64,000 nucleotides of DNA from the NCBI RefSeq assembly GCF_003255815.1, contig NC_037672.1:106093262-106157261 (forward strand). Direction: 5' to 3'. The notes beneath the pieces are model-generated. The model saw only the letters and a program-made list of their open reading frames with translations, searched no databases and had not been told where the DNA came from. Made by a program: the position numbers and the translations under genes. This DNA comes from Theropithecus gelada (lineage: Eukaryota > Chordata > Mammalia > Primates > Cercopithecidae). Shown piece by piece: positions 31,130 through 42,239 of the stretch. The number at the start of each line of letters is the position of its first letter. The first letter of the stretch is position 1.

Positions 31130-31434
31130 ACCTACAACAAAACATATTGTGATTAACATTTCACAACACTGGGGTCAAAGAGGTAAACCTAAAACTTCCA
31201 TAGAGGAAAACAAAACATAACAAAAGCTTGGATCACATACAAAGATATATGGATCAGAATGGTATCAGATGTCTTATCAGCAACACTTGAAGCTGGAAGA
31301 TGACAGAACAATACCTTCAACGTTCTGAAGAAAAATTCTAATAATCAAGAATTCTATATCCATACAAACTATTAAATAAGTGATAAATAGAAGATATTTC
31401 AAGACATTCAAGGTCTCAAATTATTTCCTATATG
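31130..31434 (+). repeat. L1M fragment, first part of a multiply split copy
   Basis: The phrases 'aacactggggtcaaagaggt', 'cagcaacacttgaagctgga', 'aagaattctatatccataca' and 'agacattcaaggtctcaaat' belong to an old mammalian L1. The next expected block, 'tctcaggaagct', appears only at 31869, after a 434-bp insertion. Confidence 0.65.
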
Positions 31435-31868
31435 TTGCAGCTTTATGTGGCTTCATAAAAAAGATCTCAAAACTTAGTGACTTGAAGCAGCTATATCTTT
31501 CGATTCCAAGAATTTGGATGGAGCACAGAGGAGACAGATTGTCTCTATTTTTCAATGTCTATTATCTCAGATGGGTGAGTTGAACAGCTTGGGGGTTGCT
31601 GGGCATTTCTCTCTTTCCACATAGCTTTTCACATGTTTAGTTTGGGCTTTCTCACAGCTGGACTACTTCAGATTAATTGGAGTTTTTACATGGTTCCAAG
31701 ACAAGACAGAAATTGTGAGTCCTCTTAAAGGCTGAGACTAGAATTGACATGGTGCCATTTCTGTCATACTGTATTAGTCAAAGCAGTCATAAGCCAGTCC
31801 AAATTCAAGGGAAAGGGAAATATATACCCCTCTCAATGGGAAGAATGTCAAATAATTTGCCATATCAT
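31435..31868 (+). repeat. Unnamed repeat inserted within the L1M
   Basis: Sequence with 'acttgaagcagctatatctt', 'gggtgagttgaacagcttgg', 'cacatagcttttcacatgtt' and 'catactgtattagtcaaagc' resembles an old dispersed mammalian repeat I cannot name. It interrupts the L1M between two blocks that are contiguous in the family consensus. No clear TSD is visible. Confidence 0.5.
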
Positions 31869-31934
31869 ATATCCCTTCTCAGGAAGCTCCCAGAAGATGC
31901 ACTCTACTAAAATGGCCAAGAAAGAGGAAAACAG
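31869..31934 (+). repeat. L1M fragment, second part
   Basis: The stretch 'cccttctcaggaagctccca' to 'gccaagaaagaggaaaacag' continues the L1M of 31130. It is broken again by the full-length L1 that starts at 31935. Its last 14 bases are the putative TSD of that L1. Confidence 0.65.
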
Positions 31935-32353
31935 AAAAAGATGGCTGACTAGATGCAGCTAGTACACACCTTCTCCACAGACGGGAACCAAAATAACAAG
32001 TAATACTCACACTTTAAAAAGCTCATCTAAGAACACTGGGATTTAACAGAGATGTGAAGGGAAGCACCAAAAGCAAGTAAGAAGAGGGAAGCAAGGCCAC
32101 TTCCTCAGCCAGGATTGGCTGAGAGCAGGGAGAAGCTCCTAGGAAAAGAATGAAAGAGAGACTCCCCCTCTAGTCCCCGCAGGGTTCAACTCTCCCACTA
32201 GTTTTTTACACTATTAGCTATGGGAGGATGCCTTGATCTATGTGGGCCTAAAAACTAACAGAGATCTGACTAGAGATTGAACAAGAGGCATTGCTCCAGA
32301 GAATGAACTCACAAAGAGTCCTACAGGCATCTGAACTCTGCGCAGCTGCAGCT

Positions 32354-33075
32354 TGGTGCCATCCTGAGAGCTAAACCCCAAAAGGACCACATACTGCCCT
32401 AGAACTGCTACTGTCACTGGCACCACCAAACCAAGGAGGGAGAGGGGAGGCCAGGCACCTCCGTGCACCTTAAGGACAAATCCCACCATCGCTGCTGCGG
32501 GCTGCTGCGGGGCCAAGGCAAACTGCACTCCTCATAGCTTCCTCTCTGCACTGCTCCAGCTGAGAGGGGCCCTACTCTCCCCAGTGGCAGGCCCATGGCT
32601 GGTGCCATTCTGAGAGTCTAGCCTCTAAAGGTCTGCATCCTGCTCTAGGGCCAGGGCTAATGATGCCACTGCCACCACCAGGCAAAGGAGAAAGGGAGGC
32701 TGGGTGCTCCCATGCACCCCTAGGACAAATCCCATTGCTGCTTGTGTAGGCTGCAGTGGGACCAAGGCATGATAAGCAATCTACCCACAGCTACCTGCCT
32801 ATGCTGCTTCAGCTAAGAAGGACCCTGCCCTCCCCAGTGGCAAGCCCATAGCTGGTGCCATTCAGAGAATCTATCCTCCAAAGGTCTGCATAATGACTTA
32901 GGGCTGGGGATGACCCTGTCCCTGTACCACCAAGCCAAGGAAGGAGGGAGAGGACAAATCTCACCTCTGCTCCTGCAGGCTTTTATAGGACTAAGGTATG
33001 AGTAAACTGCACTCTCCAGCTACCTGCCTATACTGCTCGAGCTGAAAGAGGCCCCACCCTCCCTATAGGCAAACC
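32354..33075 (+). repeat. Three tandem units of about 250 bp in the L1 5'UTR
   Basis: Units start at 32354, 32600 and 32853 with 'tggtgccatcctgag', 'tggtgccattctgag' and 'tggtgccattcagag'. Each then has a 'ctgcat' or 'cacata' block, an 'aggacaaatccca'-like block and a 'ccagctg' or 'cagctaag' block. The spacing is 246 and 253 bp, and the last unit is shorter. They are strongly diverged from each other, so the array is old. It gives the 5'UTR a higher GC content than its surroundings. Confidence 0.8.
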
Positions 33076-33664
33076 TACAGTACAGCAACTGCTGCCCACA
33101 TTTGAGTATTACCCTGGTAGCCTGGGGATCACCCCCACAGTCAGCACTTGAATGTATTACTGGGGGCATGAGTACAAGTCTTCTATCCTAGTCTCCTCCC
33201 CCAACTACCCTCCTGAACCCAATAACACTGGTGACAGCACAAGCTGCCTTGAAGCCAAAGAACAGGCATGCTAAGCTCACTGCTGCCACCACTGAGACCT
33301 GGTGACTGGTCCATGGCATCCTACTCCCCAGCAAAACTTCACCACAGTCTCAAATAATAACCACATCTTAAACCACTGAGTAAATCACAGATACCATTGA
33401 TACTGTTTATAGCCAAAGAAGTCATACAGAAATTACAATACTGCATGCTCCAAAAAGAAAAGCCAAAATGCCCTACCCAACCAACAACATTATATACACC
33501 TTCAGGAGAAAGTCCTTCCCTAAGAAAGCAATTTCAAAAAATTGGAAGAAGCAACAGTTACACCAGATACACAAATATCAACATAAAAAAGCAAGGAAAA
33601 ATTAAACCTCATAAGGAGCAAAATTATTCTCCTGCAACATATCCCAATCAAAAAGAAATGTATA

Positions 33665-33963
33665 GGCTGGGCTCAGGGCTCATGCCTGTAATCCCAACAC
33701 TTTGGTAGGCCAAGGTGAGTGGATCACATGAGGCCAGAAGTTCGAAACCAGCCTGGCCAACATGGTGAAATCCCATCTCTACTAAAAATTAAAAAAAAAA
33801 AAAAAAAAATTGCTGGGCATGGTGGCAGGTGCCTGTAATCCCAGCTACTTGGGAGGCTAAGGCAGGAAGAATTACTTGAATCTGGGAGGTAGAGGTTGCA
33901 GTGAGCCAAGATCACACCACTGCACCCCAGCCTGGGCAACAGAATAACATCTCAAAGATAAAT
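33665..33963 (+). mobile_element. Alu (S-type) inside the L1 ORF1 region
   Basis: A dimeric Alu with an expanded A run in its middle linker (33788-33809). The target word aaatgtata (33656-33664) recurs as aaatttata (33964-33972). Confidence 0.88.
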
Positions 33964-36602
33964 AAATTTATAAAATTCCAGATAAAGAATTCAAAATACT
34001 GATTTTAAAGAAGTTCAGTGAGATACAAGAGAATTCTTGGAGAAGTCAGATAAACAGTTCAGAATATGAATCAGAAATTTACTAAAGACATAGACATTTT
34101 AAAAATAACCAAACAGAAATTCTGGAAGTAAATAATTCATTGAATGAAATACAAAATACATTTAAAAACTTCATCAATTGACTAGATCGAGCAGAAGAAA
34201 GAATATCAGAAACTGAAGATGGGTCTTTTGAAATAATTCAGTCAGATAAAAACAAAGAAAACAAAAATAAGGAGTAAAGCCTTTGTGATGTTTGGGACGT
34301 GTAAAGAGACCAAATCTACAAATTGTTGATATCCCCAAGGGCAAATAAAAAAACGAAAGAATTAGAAAATCTATTTAACAAAATAATAGATGACAACTCC
34401 CCAAGTCTAGCAAGAGGTTTAGACATTCAGATACAGGAAATTCAGCAATCCCGGGATGACACAATACAAAAAATTCTTTTCCACAGCACATTATAGTCAG
34501 ACTGTCTAATGTTAAGGATAAAGAGCAAATCCTAAAAACAGCAAATGTGTCTATTACCTTTAAAGGAAACTCCATCAGAGCAACAGTGGATTTCTCACCA
34601 GAAACCTTAAAGGCCAGAAGAGAATGGGATGATACATTCAAAGTGCTTAAAAAAAAAAAAAAAAAAAAAACCTGCTAGCCAAGAATATTAGATCCAGCAA
34701 AACTACCCTTCATAAATGAAGAAGAAATAGTCTTTCCTAGACAAGCAAATGGTGAGGGAATTCATTACCACTACACCAACTTTACAAAAATGCCCAAGGT
34801 CATCCTAAACCTGGAAGCAAAAGAATGTCATTTGCCATCATGAATACACATCAAACTGTAAAACTCATTGGTAAAACAATCACACAATGGAGGAAAGGAC
34901 TCAGATGGTACCATGACAGAAACCCACCAAACTACAATGACAGACAATAACAGGAAAAAAATTAACAAAGAATATGTTGAAAACCAGAAAACAATTAGTA
35001 ATATGACAGGAACAAAGCCTCACATATCAATAGTAACCTTGAATGTAAATGTATCCAATTTAAAGATACAGAATGGTTGAAATGATATTTTTTAAATGAT
35101 TCAGCTATATGCTGCTTTTGAGGAATTCATCTTACTAGTAAAGACATATAGACTGAAAGCAAAGGGATGAAAAAAGACATTCCATGCAAATGGAAACCAA
35201 AAGTGAGTAGGAGTAGCTATATCCAATAAAACAGACTTTAAATCAAGAAGAGTTAAAGAAAAGAAAGGACAAAGATGATAATTATATATTAATGAAAAGT
35301 CAATACAGCAAGAGAATATAACAATTCTAAACATATATGCACCCAAGGCTGGAACATCCAGATTCATAAAGCAAATATTCCTATATCTAAAGAGAGAAAT
35401 AGACTGTAGTACAGTAATAGTGGGGGATTTCCCAACACCCCACTCTCAGCATTACACAGCTCATCTATACAGAAAATTGACACCAAAAAAATCGAATTTA
35501 AAGTAGGTTTTATTTAGTCATTTACAGAACATTCTATCCAACAACTGCCAAATACACATTCTGCTCATTAGCACATGGAACACTCTCCAAGACAGACTAT
35601 ATGTTAGGCCACAAAACAAGTATCAGAAAATTTATAAAAATCAAATTCATATCAAGTATTTTCTCAGATCACAATAGAATAAAGTTAAAAATCAATACTA
35701 AGAGAAACTCGCAAAACTAGACAAATACAAGGACATTAAACAACATGTTTTTGAATGACCATGGAGCCAATGAGGAAATTAAAACAGAAATCAAAAAATT
35801 TCTTGAAAAAAATGAAAATAAAATATACCAAAACCTGTGGAATACAGCAAAAGCAGTGCTAACAGGGAAGTTTATAGGAATAAATGCTTTCACCAAAAAA
35901 GCAGAAAAATTACAAATGAGCATTCTAATAATGCACCTTGAGGAATTAGAAAAGCAAGAACAAATTAAATCAAAAATTAACAGAAGAAAAGAAATAATAA
36001 AGATTGGAACAGAACTAAATGAAATAGAGACTTAAAAAAATACTAAAGATCAACAAAATGAAATGTTGGTTCTTCAAAAAGATAAACAATATTGATAAAC
36101 CACTAGCTAGACTAACCAAGAAGAAAGAAGATCCAAATAAACAAAATCAGAAATGAAAAGGGAAACATTACAACTGACATCACAGAAATACAAAAGATCA
36201 TCAGAGACTATGATGAATAATTATAAATTGACAAACTGGAAAACCTAAAGATATAGATAAATTCCTGAAAACATGCAACCTACCCAGATTGAATCATGAA
36301 GAAATAGAACACCTCAACAAATCAATAACAGGTGGTAAGATTGAATGAGTAAGGCAACAACAACAAAAAGCCCAGGACCAGATAGATTCACGGCTGAATT
36401 CTACCAAATGTACAAAGCACTAATATGAATCTTCTTGAAGTTATTTCAAAAAATCAGAGAGGAGGGGATTCTTCCTAACTCATCTACGAGGTCAGCATCA
36501 CCCTAATATCAAAACCACAAGGAGACAACAAAAAAGAAAACTACAGGCCAGTATCTCTGATGAACATAGACACAAAAATGCTCAACAAAATACTAGCAAA
36601 CC

Positions 36603-36680
36603 AAATCCAATAGCACATCAGAAAGATAATACCCCTGGGCCTGGCAGAGTGTATTATCTTTTTGATGTGCTGTTGGATTT
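36603..36680. repeat. 30-bp near-perfect inverted repeat with 18-bp loop
   Basis: The left arm 36603-36632 (L1 sense) and right arm 36651-36680 (inserted in the Alu) are reverse complements at 28 of 30 positions. The spacer is the Alu 5' end (36633-36650). The two mismatches are a T in the left arm (36611) and a G in the left arm (36621), where the right arm matches what I recall as L1 consensus. Confidence 0.93.
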
Positions 36681-36982
36681 GCTACGGGATTATCACATTT
36701 GTAACCCCAGCACTTTCAGAGGCCAAGGTGAGGTGGTAGGATTACTTGAGCCCAGGAGTTCAAGACCAGTCAGGGCAACATAGTGAGACCCCATCTCTAC
36801 AAAAAATACGAAAATTAGTCAGGTGTGCTGGCATCCACCTGTAGTCCCAGCTATTCAGGAGGCTGATGTGGGAGGACTGCTGGAGCCCAGGAGGTTGAGG
36901 CTGCAATAAACTAAGATCACACCACTGCACTCCAGCCTGTGCAACATAAGGAGATCCTGTCTCAAACAAACAAATAAAAAAC
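36632..36982 (+). mobile_element. AluJ-type element with an internal inverted L1 segment
   Basis: The Alu is flanked by gaaagataata at 36621-36631 and 36983-36993 within L1 ORF2. Its 5' end reads 'ccctgggcctggcagagt', then about 42 bp of antisense L1 sequence (36651-36692), then resumes Alu with 'cacatttgtaaccccagcac'. The remaining dimer is J-like. Confidence 0.85.
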
Positions 36983-38548
36983 GAAAGATAATATATCATG
37001 ATCAAGTGAGATTTATACCAGGGATACAAGAAAGGTTCAACATATGCAAGTCAGTAAACATGATATATTATGTCAAAAGAATGAAGGACAAAAACCACAT
37101 AGTCATCTCAATAGCTCAGAAAAATCATTTGATACAATTCAACATGGCTGCATGATTAAAAAAAAAACCTCTCAAGAAACTATGTATAGAAGGAACATAC
37201 CACAAAATAAGAAAGGCCATATGCAACAAACCCACGACTAACATCATACTGAATGTGGAAAAGTTGAAGGCCTTTCCTCTAAGAACTAGAACAAGACAAG
37301 TATGCTCACTTTCACCACTCCTATTCAACACAGTGCCAGAAGTCCTAGCCAGAGCAATCAGACAAGTGAAAAAAATAAACAGCATCCAAAATGGAAAACG
37401 GGAAGTTAAATTGTCCTTCTTTGCTATTAATATGATATACCTAGAAAAACCTAGACTACGCACACACACGTCTTAGATTTGATTAATGAATTCAGTAAAG
37501 CTGCAGGATGCAAAATCAATGCCCGAAAATCAGTGGTATTTCTATAAATCAATAACAATCTAGCCAAGAAAGAAATCAAGAAGGCATTCCCATTTACAAT
37601 AGCTATAAAAAACATACAAAGAAACAAAAACCTAGGAATATATTTAACCAAAGAGGTCAGAGATCTCTACAAGGAAAACTACAAAACACTGATGAAAGAA
37701 ATTGAAGAGAATACAAACAAATGGAAAAACACCTCAAGCTCATGGATCAGAATTAAAATTGTTAAAATGGCCATATGGACCAAAGCAATCTACAGATTCA
37801 ATGCAATTTTAATGAAAACGTCAATTATTTTTCACAGAACTAGAAAAAATAACCCTAAAATGCATGTGGAATCAAAAAAGGAACCCAAGAGCCAAAGCAA
37901 TCCTGAGCAAAATGAACAAAGTTGGAAGCATCATATTGTCTGACTTCAAAATATACCACAAGGCTATAATACCCTAAACAGCATCATACTGATATAAAAA
38001 TAGGCATATAGACCAATGGAACAGAACAGAGAACCCAAAAATTAGGTCACATATTTACAGTCAACTGCTGTTTGATAAAGACACCAAGAACTCATATCGG
38101 AGGAAGGACAATCTCTTAAATAAATGGTGCTGGAAAAATAGGATAGCCACATTCAGAAGAATGAAACTGAACCCCTATTTCTCATCATATACAAAAATCA
38201 ACTTGAAGTTGATTAAAGACTTAAACACAAGCTCTAAAACTATAAAAATACTAGAAGAAAACCTAGGGAAAACTCTCCTGGGCATTGGTCTAGGCAAAGA
38301 ATGTATGACTAAGACTTCAAAAGCATAGATAACAGAAATAAAAGTAGACAAATGGGACTTAATTAAGCAAAAAAAAAAGCTTCTGCACAAAAGAGAAATA
38401 ATTAACAAAGTGAAGAGACACCCTGTTGCATTGAAGAAAACATTTGCAAACTTCATCCAACAGGGGACTAATATGCAGAATACACAAGGAACTCAAACAA
38501 CTCAACAGGAAAAAAAGGCAACAAATAATTCCATTAAAAAGTGGGGGA

Positions 38549-38831
38549 GGCTGGGTGCAGTGGCTTACACCTGTAATCGCAGCACCTTGGGAGGCCAAGG
38601 TAGGCAGATCATGAGGTCAAGAGATCAAGACCACCCTGGCCAACACAGTGAAATCCCATCTCTACTAAAAATACAAAAACTAGCTGGGCGTGGTGGTGCG
38701 CACCTGTAGTCCCAGCTACTCGGGAGGCTGAGGCAGGATAATCGCTTGAACCAGAGAGGCAGAGATTGCAGTGATCTGAGATCATGCCACTGCACTCCAG
38801 CATGGTGACAGAGTGAGACTCAGTCTCAAAA
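38549..38831 (+). mobile_element. Alu (S/Y-type) inside the L1 ORF2 region
   Basis: A dimeric Alu with 13-bp perfect TSDs, aaaaagtggggga, at 38536-38548 and 38832-38844. It contains 'gcagatcatgaggtcaagag' and 'agatcatgccactgcactcc'. Confidence 0.93.
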
Positions 38832-39747
38832 AAAAAGTGGGGGAAAGCACATGAATAGATATTTCTCAAAAGATAACATACAAATGACCAACAGGTATAT
38901 GAAGAAATGCTCAAATGCTCAACATCACTAATCCATTAGAGAAATGCAAATCAAAACCACAATGAGACATCATCTCACCCCAGTCAGAATGGCTATTATA
39001 AAAAGACAAAAAAATAATGGATGTTGATGAGGATGTGGAGAAAAGGGAATTTGTTACTCTGTTCTTGGGAATGTAAACTGGTGCAGCCACTAAGAAAAAC
39101 AGTATGGAGATTTCTCAAAAAACTAAAAACAGAATTCAATCCAGCAGCCCCACTACCAAGTACCTACCCAAACGAAACCAATAGATCAAAGGGATAAAGG
39201 GATACAAAGCATTTGCATTTTTATTGTAGCACTATTCACAATAGCAAATATATGAAACAAACCTAAATATCCATCAATGGATGAATGGGTAAAGAAAATG
39301 TGGTAAATATACACAATGAAATACCATTTGGCCATAAAAAAGAATGAAATCATATCATTTGCAGCAACATGAAGGGTCATCATATTAAGTGAAATAAGCC
39401 AGGCATAAAAAAATAAATATTGTAGGTACTTACTTACATGTGGAAGCTAAAAAACTTGATCACCTGGAGGTAGAGTGGAAAGAGATAATGGAGATTGGGA
39501 AAGGCGATTGGGGAAAGGAGAAAGAATGAAAAGAAATAGGTTAAAGGGTACAAACATGCAGTTAGATAGAAGAGATAAAAGCAATGTTTGATAGCAGAGT
39601 AGGGTGACTATAGTTAACAAAAAATGTGTTGTACTAGGTGATAGACAACCTAAATACCCCGACTTAATCACTGTGCGTTACACACATGTAACAAAATTTC
39701 ACGTGTACCCCAAAAATTTGTTTAAAAAATTAAAAAGAAGATGACAG

Positions 39748-40500
39748 GGGAATTAAATAGGGGAATCCTACATAAGAAAAAGGCAAAAAGAATCCCCAAA
39801 TGCAATGCGAAAGAGATATCAGGATTACAACTGTGAAGCAGCTCTAAAGAACAGAGATCAAGGAATAGATAGATGTCTATGATTTTAAAAATAATAATAA
39901 ACTTGCTTAAATAATTAATGTGTCAGAACTTAGTGAGAAGAGAAGATCTATACTGTGGGGAATTGGGGGAGTATTAATGATAATTTAAAAGTTAAAAAGA
40001 GGTGCTTAGAATCAATACATTGAAGAGAAATTTTGCACTAGACACTTGTTAAAAATGGCAAGGAAGACTTTACTTAAGACTATTGCAATAAAGAAGAGAG
40101 ATTGAATTCAATTCTAAATACAACAGGGATACCAACCTATGTGACAAGAGTGAGACCCTACCTCAAAAATCAACCAATAAATAAATACAACAGGGATAAG
40201 TGGGAATATATTCAAGGGGCATGATGAGGGAGTCACTGGATAGAAACATACTGAAGAGGGTCTTGGTTAAGTATCAAGGGCATTGTGGAAGAGGAACTTG
40301 ATTAGACATCAAGGGTATGGAGGAGAGCTTGGTTAGATATCAAAGGTGGTGGGGTTCTCTATAAACTGGCTAAGCAGTATCCAATACTAAAACTAGACTG
40401 GGAAAGCCAAAGATTGGGCCAAAGATAAAGTCTAGTCAAAAGAAGGGCTCAGAGGAGCCTGACTACATTTGCTCAATAAGGGAGTCTTTGTCAAATGAGC
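39748..40500 (+). repeat. L1M fragment, third part, with a micro-Alu
   Basis: The stretch 'gggaatcctacataagaaaa' followed by 'aggcaaaaagaatcccc' and 'gatgtctatgattttaaaaa' continues the L1M broken at 31934. A degenerate repeat of about 33 bp occurs three times at about 40260-40355 ('cttggttaagtatcaaggg', 'cttgattagacatcaaggg', 'cttggttagatatcaaagg'). Confidence 0.65.
40132..40182 (+). mobile_element. 51-bp micro-Alu (severely 5'-truncated)
   Basis: Only the last part of an Alu right arm is present: 'ccaacctatgtgacaagagt' to 'gagaccctacctcaaaaatc', with an AATA-rich tail. It is bracketed by a perfect 16-bp TSD, aaatacaacagggata, at 40116-40131 and 40183-40198, so the truncation was created at insertion. 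Confidence 0.92.
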
Positions 40501-40862
40501 TCCTTCCTTCCTTCCTTTTTTCCTTCCTTCCTTCCTTCCCCCTTCTTTCTTTTGTTCATCCTTTCTTTTGTTCTTTCTTTCTTGTCTGTCATCCAGGCTG
40601 GAGTGCAGTGGTGCCATCATAGCTCACTATAACCTTAAACTCCTAGGCTCAAGAGATCTTCCCACCTCAGCCTCCTGAGGAGGTGGGACTACAGGTGCAT
40701 GCTGCCATACCTGGCTAATTTTTGTTGTTGTTGTTGTTATTTTTGGAGATGAGATCTCGGTATTTTGCCCAGGCTGGTCTTGAACTCCTGTCCTCAAGTG
40801 TTCCTCCCACCTTGGCCTCCCTAAGTGTTGGGATTACAACTATGAGCCACAAGCCATGGCTA
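40501..40862 (-). mobile_element. AluJ-type element, minus strand, with CCTT-rich tail
   Basis: A dimeric minus-strand Alu with J-type features ('ccatcatagctcactataac', 'ggctcaagagatcttcccac'). Its tail side has become CTTC/CTTT repeats (40501-40582) and its middle linker carries a (TTG)n run (40723-40740). Confidence 0.88.
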
Positions 40863-40926
40863 TCTTTTAAAAACAAATGCAAAATGTTTGTTTTGTTGTA
40901 TTTAATACATTTTTACAGATGATTTC

Positions 40927-41541
40927 TGTAAACCAAAAATAAAATTCTATGACCCCCCCAACCATCTGAATGGACACCCTCCTCTTGGCCAGGGCACTCC
41001 TAAGGTAACCTGAAAGACTGGTTCAGGCCATGACGGGAATGGCAGATTGGACATGCCTCATTATACCCTCCTCCCTTTTGGAATTCAGGAAAAACTGACC
41101 AGCATTTAACATCAACACAAACTCTGAATCTGATAAGAAACATTTGCAATCTATTCTCTTTGAAACTTGCTACCTGGAGGCTTCATCTGCATGATAAAAC
41201 CTTGGACTCCACAACTGCTTATCACAACCCAGACATTGTTTTCTACTGATAATATCTCTTTCAACCAATTGCCAATCAGAAAATTTTTAAATCTACCTAT
41301 GACCTGGAGGTCCCGTCTTCGAGTTGTCCTGCCTTTCTAGATTGAACTGCTGTAAATCTTACATGTATTGGTTGATGTGTTATTATGTCTCCCTAAAATG
41401 TATAAAAGCAAGCTGTACACTGCCACCTTGGGCACATGTTGTCAGGACCTCCTGAGGCTGTGTCTTGGGTGTGTCCTTAGCCTTGGCAAAATAAACTTTC
41501 TAAATTGATTGAGACCTGTCTCACATACTTTTGGGTTTACA
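40927..41541 (+). mobile_element. Solo LTR of an ERV1-class endogenous retrovirus
   Basis: A 615-bp LTR starting tgtaaacc and ending tttaca, bounded by the 4-bp duplication tttc (40923-40926 and 41542-41545), the size typical of gammaretrovirus-like ERV1 elements. A TATAAAA box is at 41401-41407 and an AATAAA signal at 41490-41495, in the right order and spacing for U3-R. No internal retroviral sequence is next to it, so recombination between two LTRs probably removed the provirus. It resembles the MER4/LTR8 group, but I do not fix the family. Confidence 0.9.
41401..41407 (+). promoter_or_regulatory. TATA box of the solo LTR
   Basis: TATAAAA lies about 90 bp upstream of the LTR AATAAA signal (41490), consistent with U3 promoter and R polyadenylation placement. 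Use as a promoter in the host is not shown. Confidence 0.7.
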
Positions 41542-41545
41542 TTTC

Positions 41546-42239
41546 ACACATAGAAATTATGAGAACAAATTTTTATGGAGGCCTAGAAGAAAGCACTATA
41601 AACTTTGCAAATAAGTGCAGGAGAGGCAGGTGATAGTGATACGGCATTCCCACCAATAATTACCCCCTCAAAAAAATGGCTAGTGCACTGAAGAAAACTT
41701 TAATTCCCCTACAGTTTTAACTAGGCTCAGCCATGAACATGGGGAAGGTTGGCATTTGTGCAATGACACTGGGGTTCTCCACTACACATCTGGTCATCCT
41801 ATCAGTCCCTTAAACCTGCCCACAACCAGTTCCTAAAAAGGAAAAGCAGTGTTCTTTTGCCAGCAAAACTGGGGTTTAGTCGAAAGTGAAAGGATCTATT
41901 TGAAAAGGTATATCTGCATTTAAAGAATAAAAGGATCTATCTTTGGACCTGGTAACAAATAAACAAAATCTCAAATGGATAAAGCTTGTGTGATGAGACC
42001 AAATTACACAAAGCGAAGAAGCTGAATTTTGTTTAATTTAAATGACAGAGAATAGACATGCCCTGAGTGACATTTTTCTGAAAAAAATCACCCTGAATGC
42101 TATGTAGAGGATGGGTTATAAGGGGGAGCAAACATAGAAGCATGGAGGCCAGTTAGATAGTTACTGCAGCCAGTTATTTGGACTAAGAGAGTAAAGGTAG
42201 AGAATAAAAGAGATAATCAGATTTGAGATCCATTTTGGA
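41546..42239. other. Anonymous intergenic stretch
   Basis: No recognisable gene or repeat. Confidence 0.5.

Larger units (their letters stand above)
35002..39420 (+). pseudogene. L1 ORF2 remnant, interrupted and decayed
   Basis: The start is recognisable: MTGTKPHISIVTLNVNVSNL at 35002 corresponds to the ORF2p N-terminus (endonuclease). Endonuclease sequence decays before the linker block ENKIYQNLWNTAKAVLTGKF (within 35745-36035). RT fragments follow, with a block at 37255-37476 whose catalytic FADD has become FAIN (37420-37431). Two Alus (36632 and 38549) and numerous stops break the frame. The C-terminal region continues to about 39420. No product is expected. The end position is approximate. 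Confidence 0.8.
31935..39733 (+). mobile_element. Near full-length older L1 (L1PB/L1MA age) with three internal Alus
   Basis: The 5'UTR starts 'aaaaagatggctgactagat', ORF1 remnants lie at roughly 33380-34300, ORF2 starts at 35002, and the 3'UTR ends near 39733 after 'gacttaatcactgtgcgtta'. Removing Alus at 33665, 36632 and 38549 leaves about 6.9 kb, a full-length L1. Diverged TSDs are aaagaggaaaacag (31921-31934) and aaagaagatgacag (39734-39747), matching 11 of 14. The older L1M resumes directly after the right copy. Both ORFs are broken, so it is dead. The subfamily name is from memory. Confidence 0.82.

Noticed and set aside
32238..32608. GC-rich segment with minus-strand ORFs, possible CpG-island promoter
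   Set aside because: It lies in the tandem units of the L1 5'UTR and is only locally GC-rich, with few CpGs.
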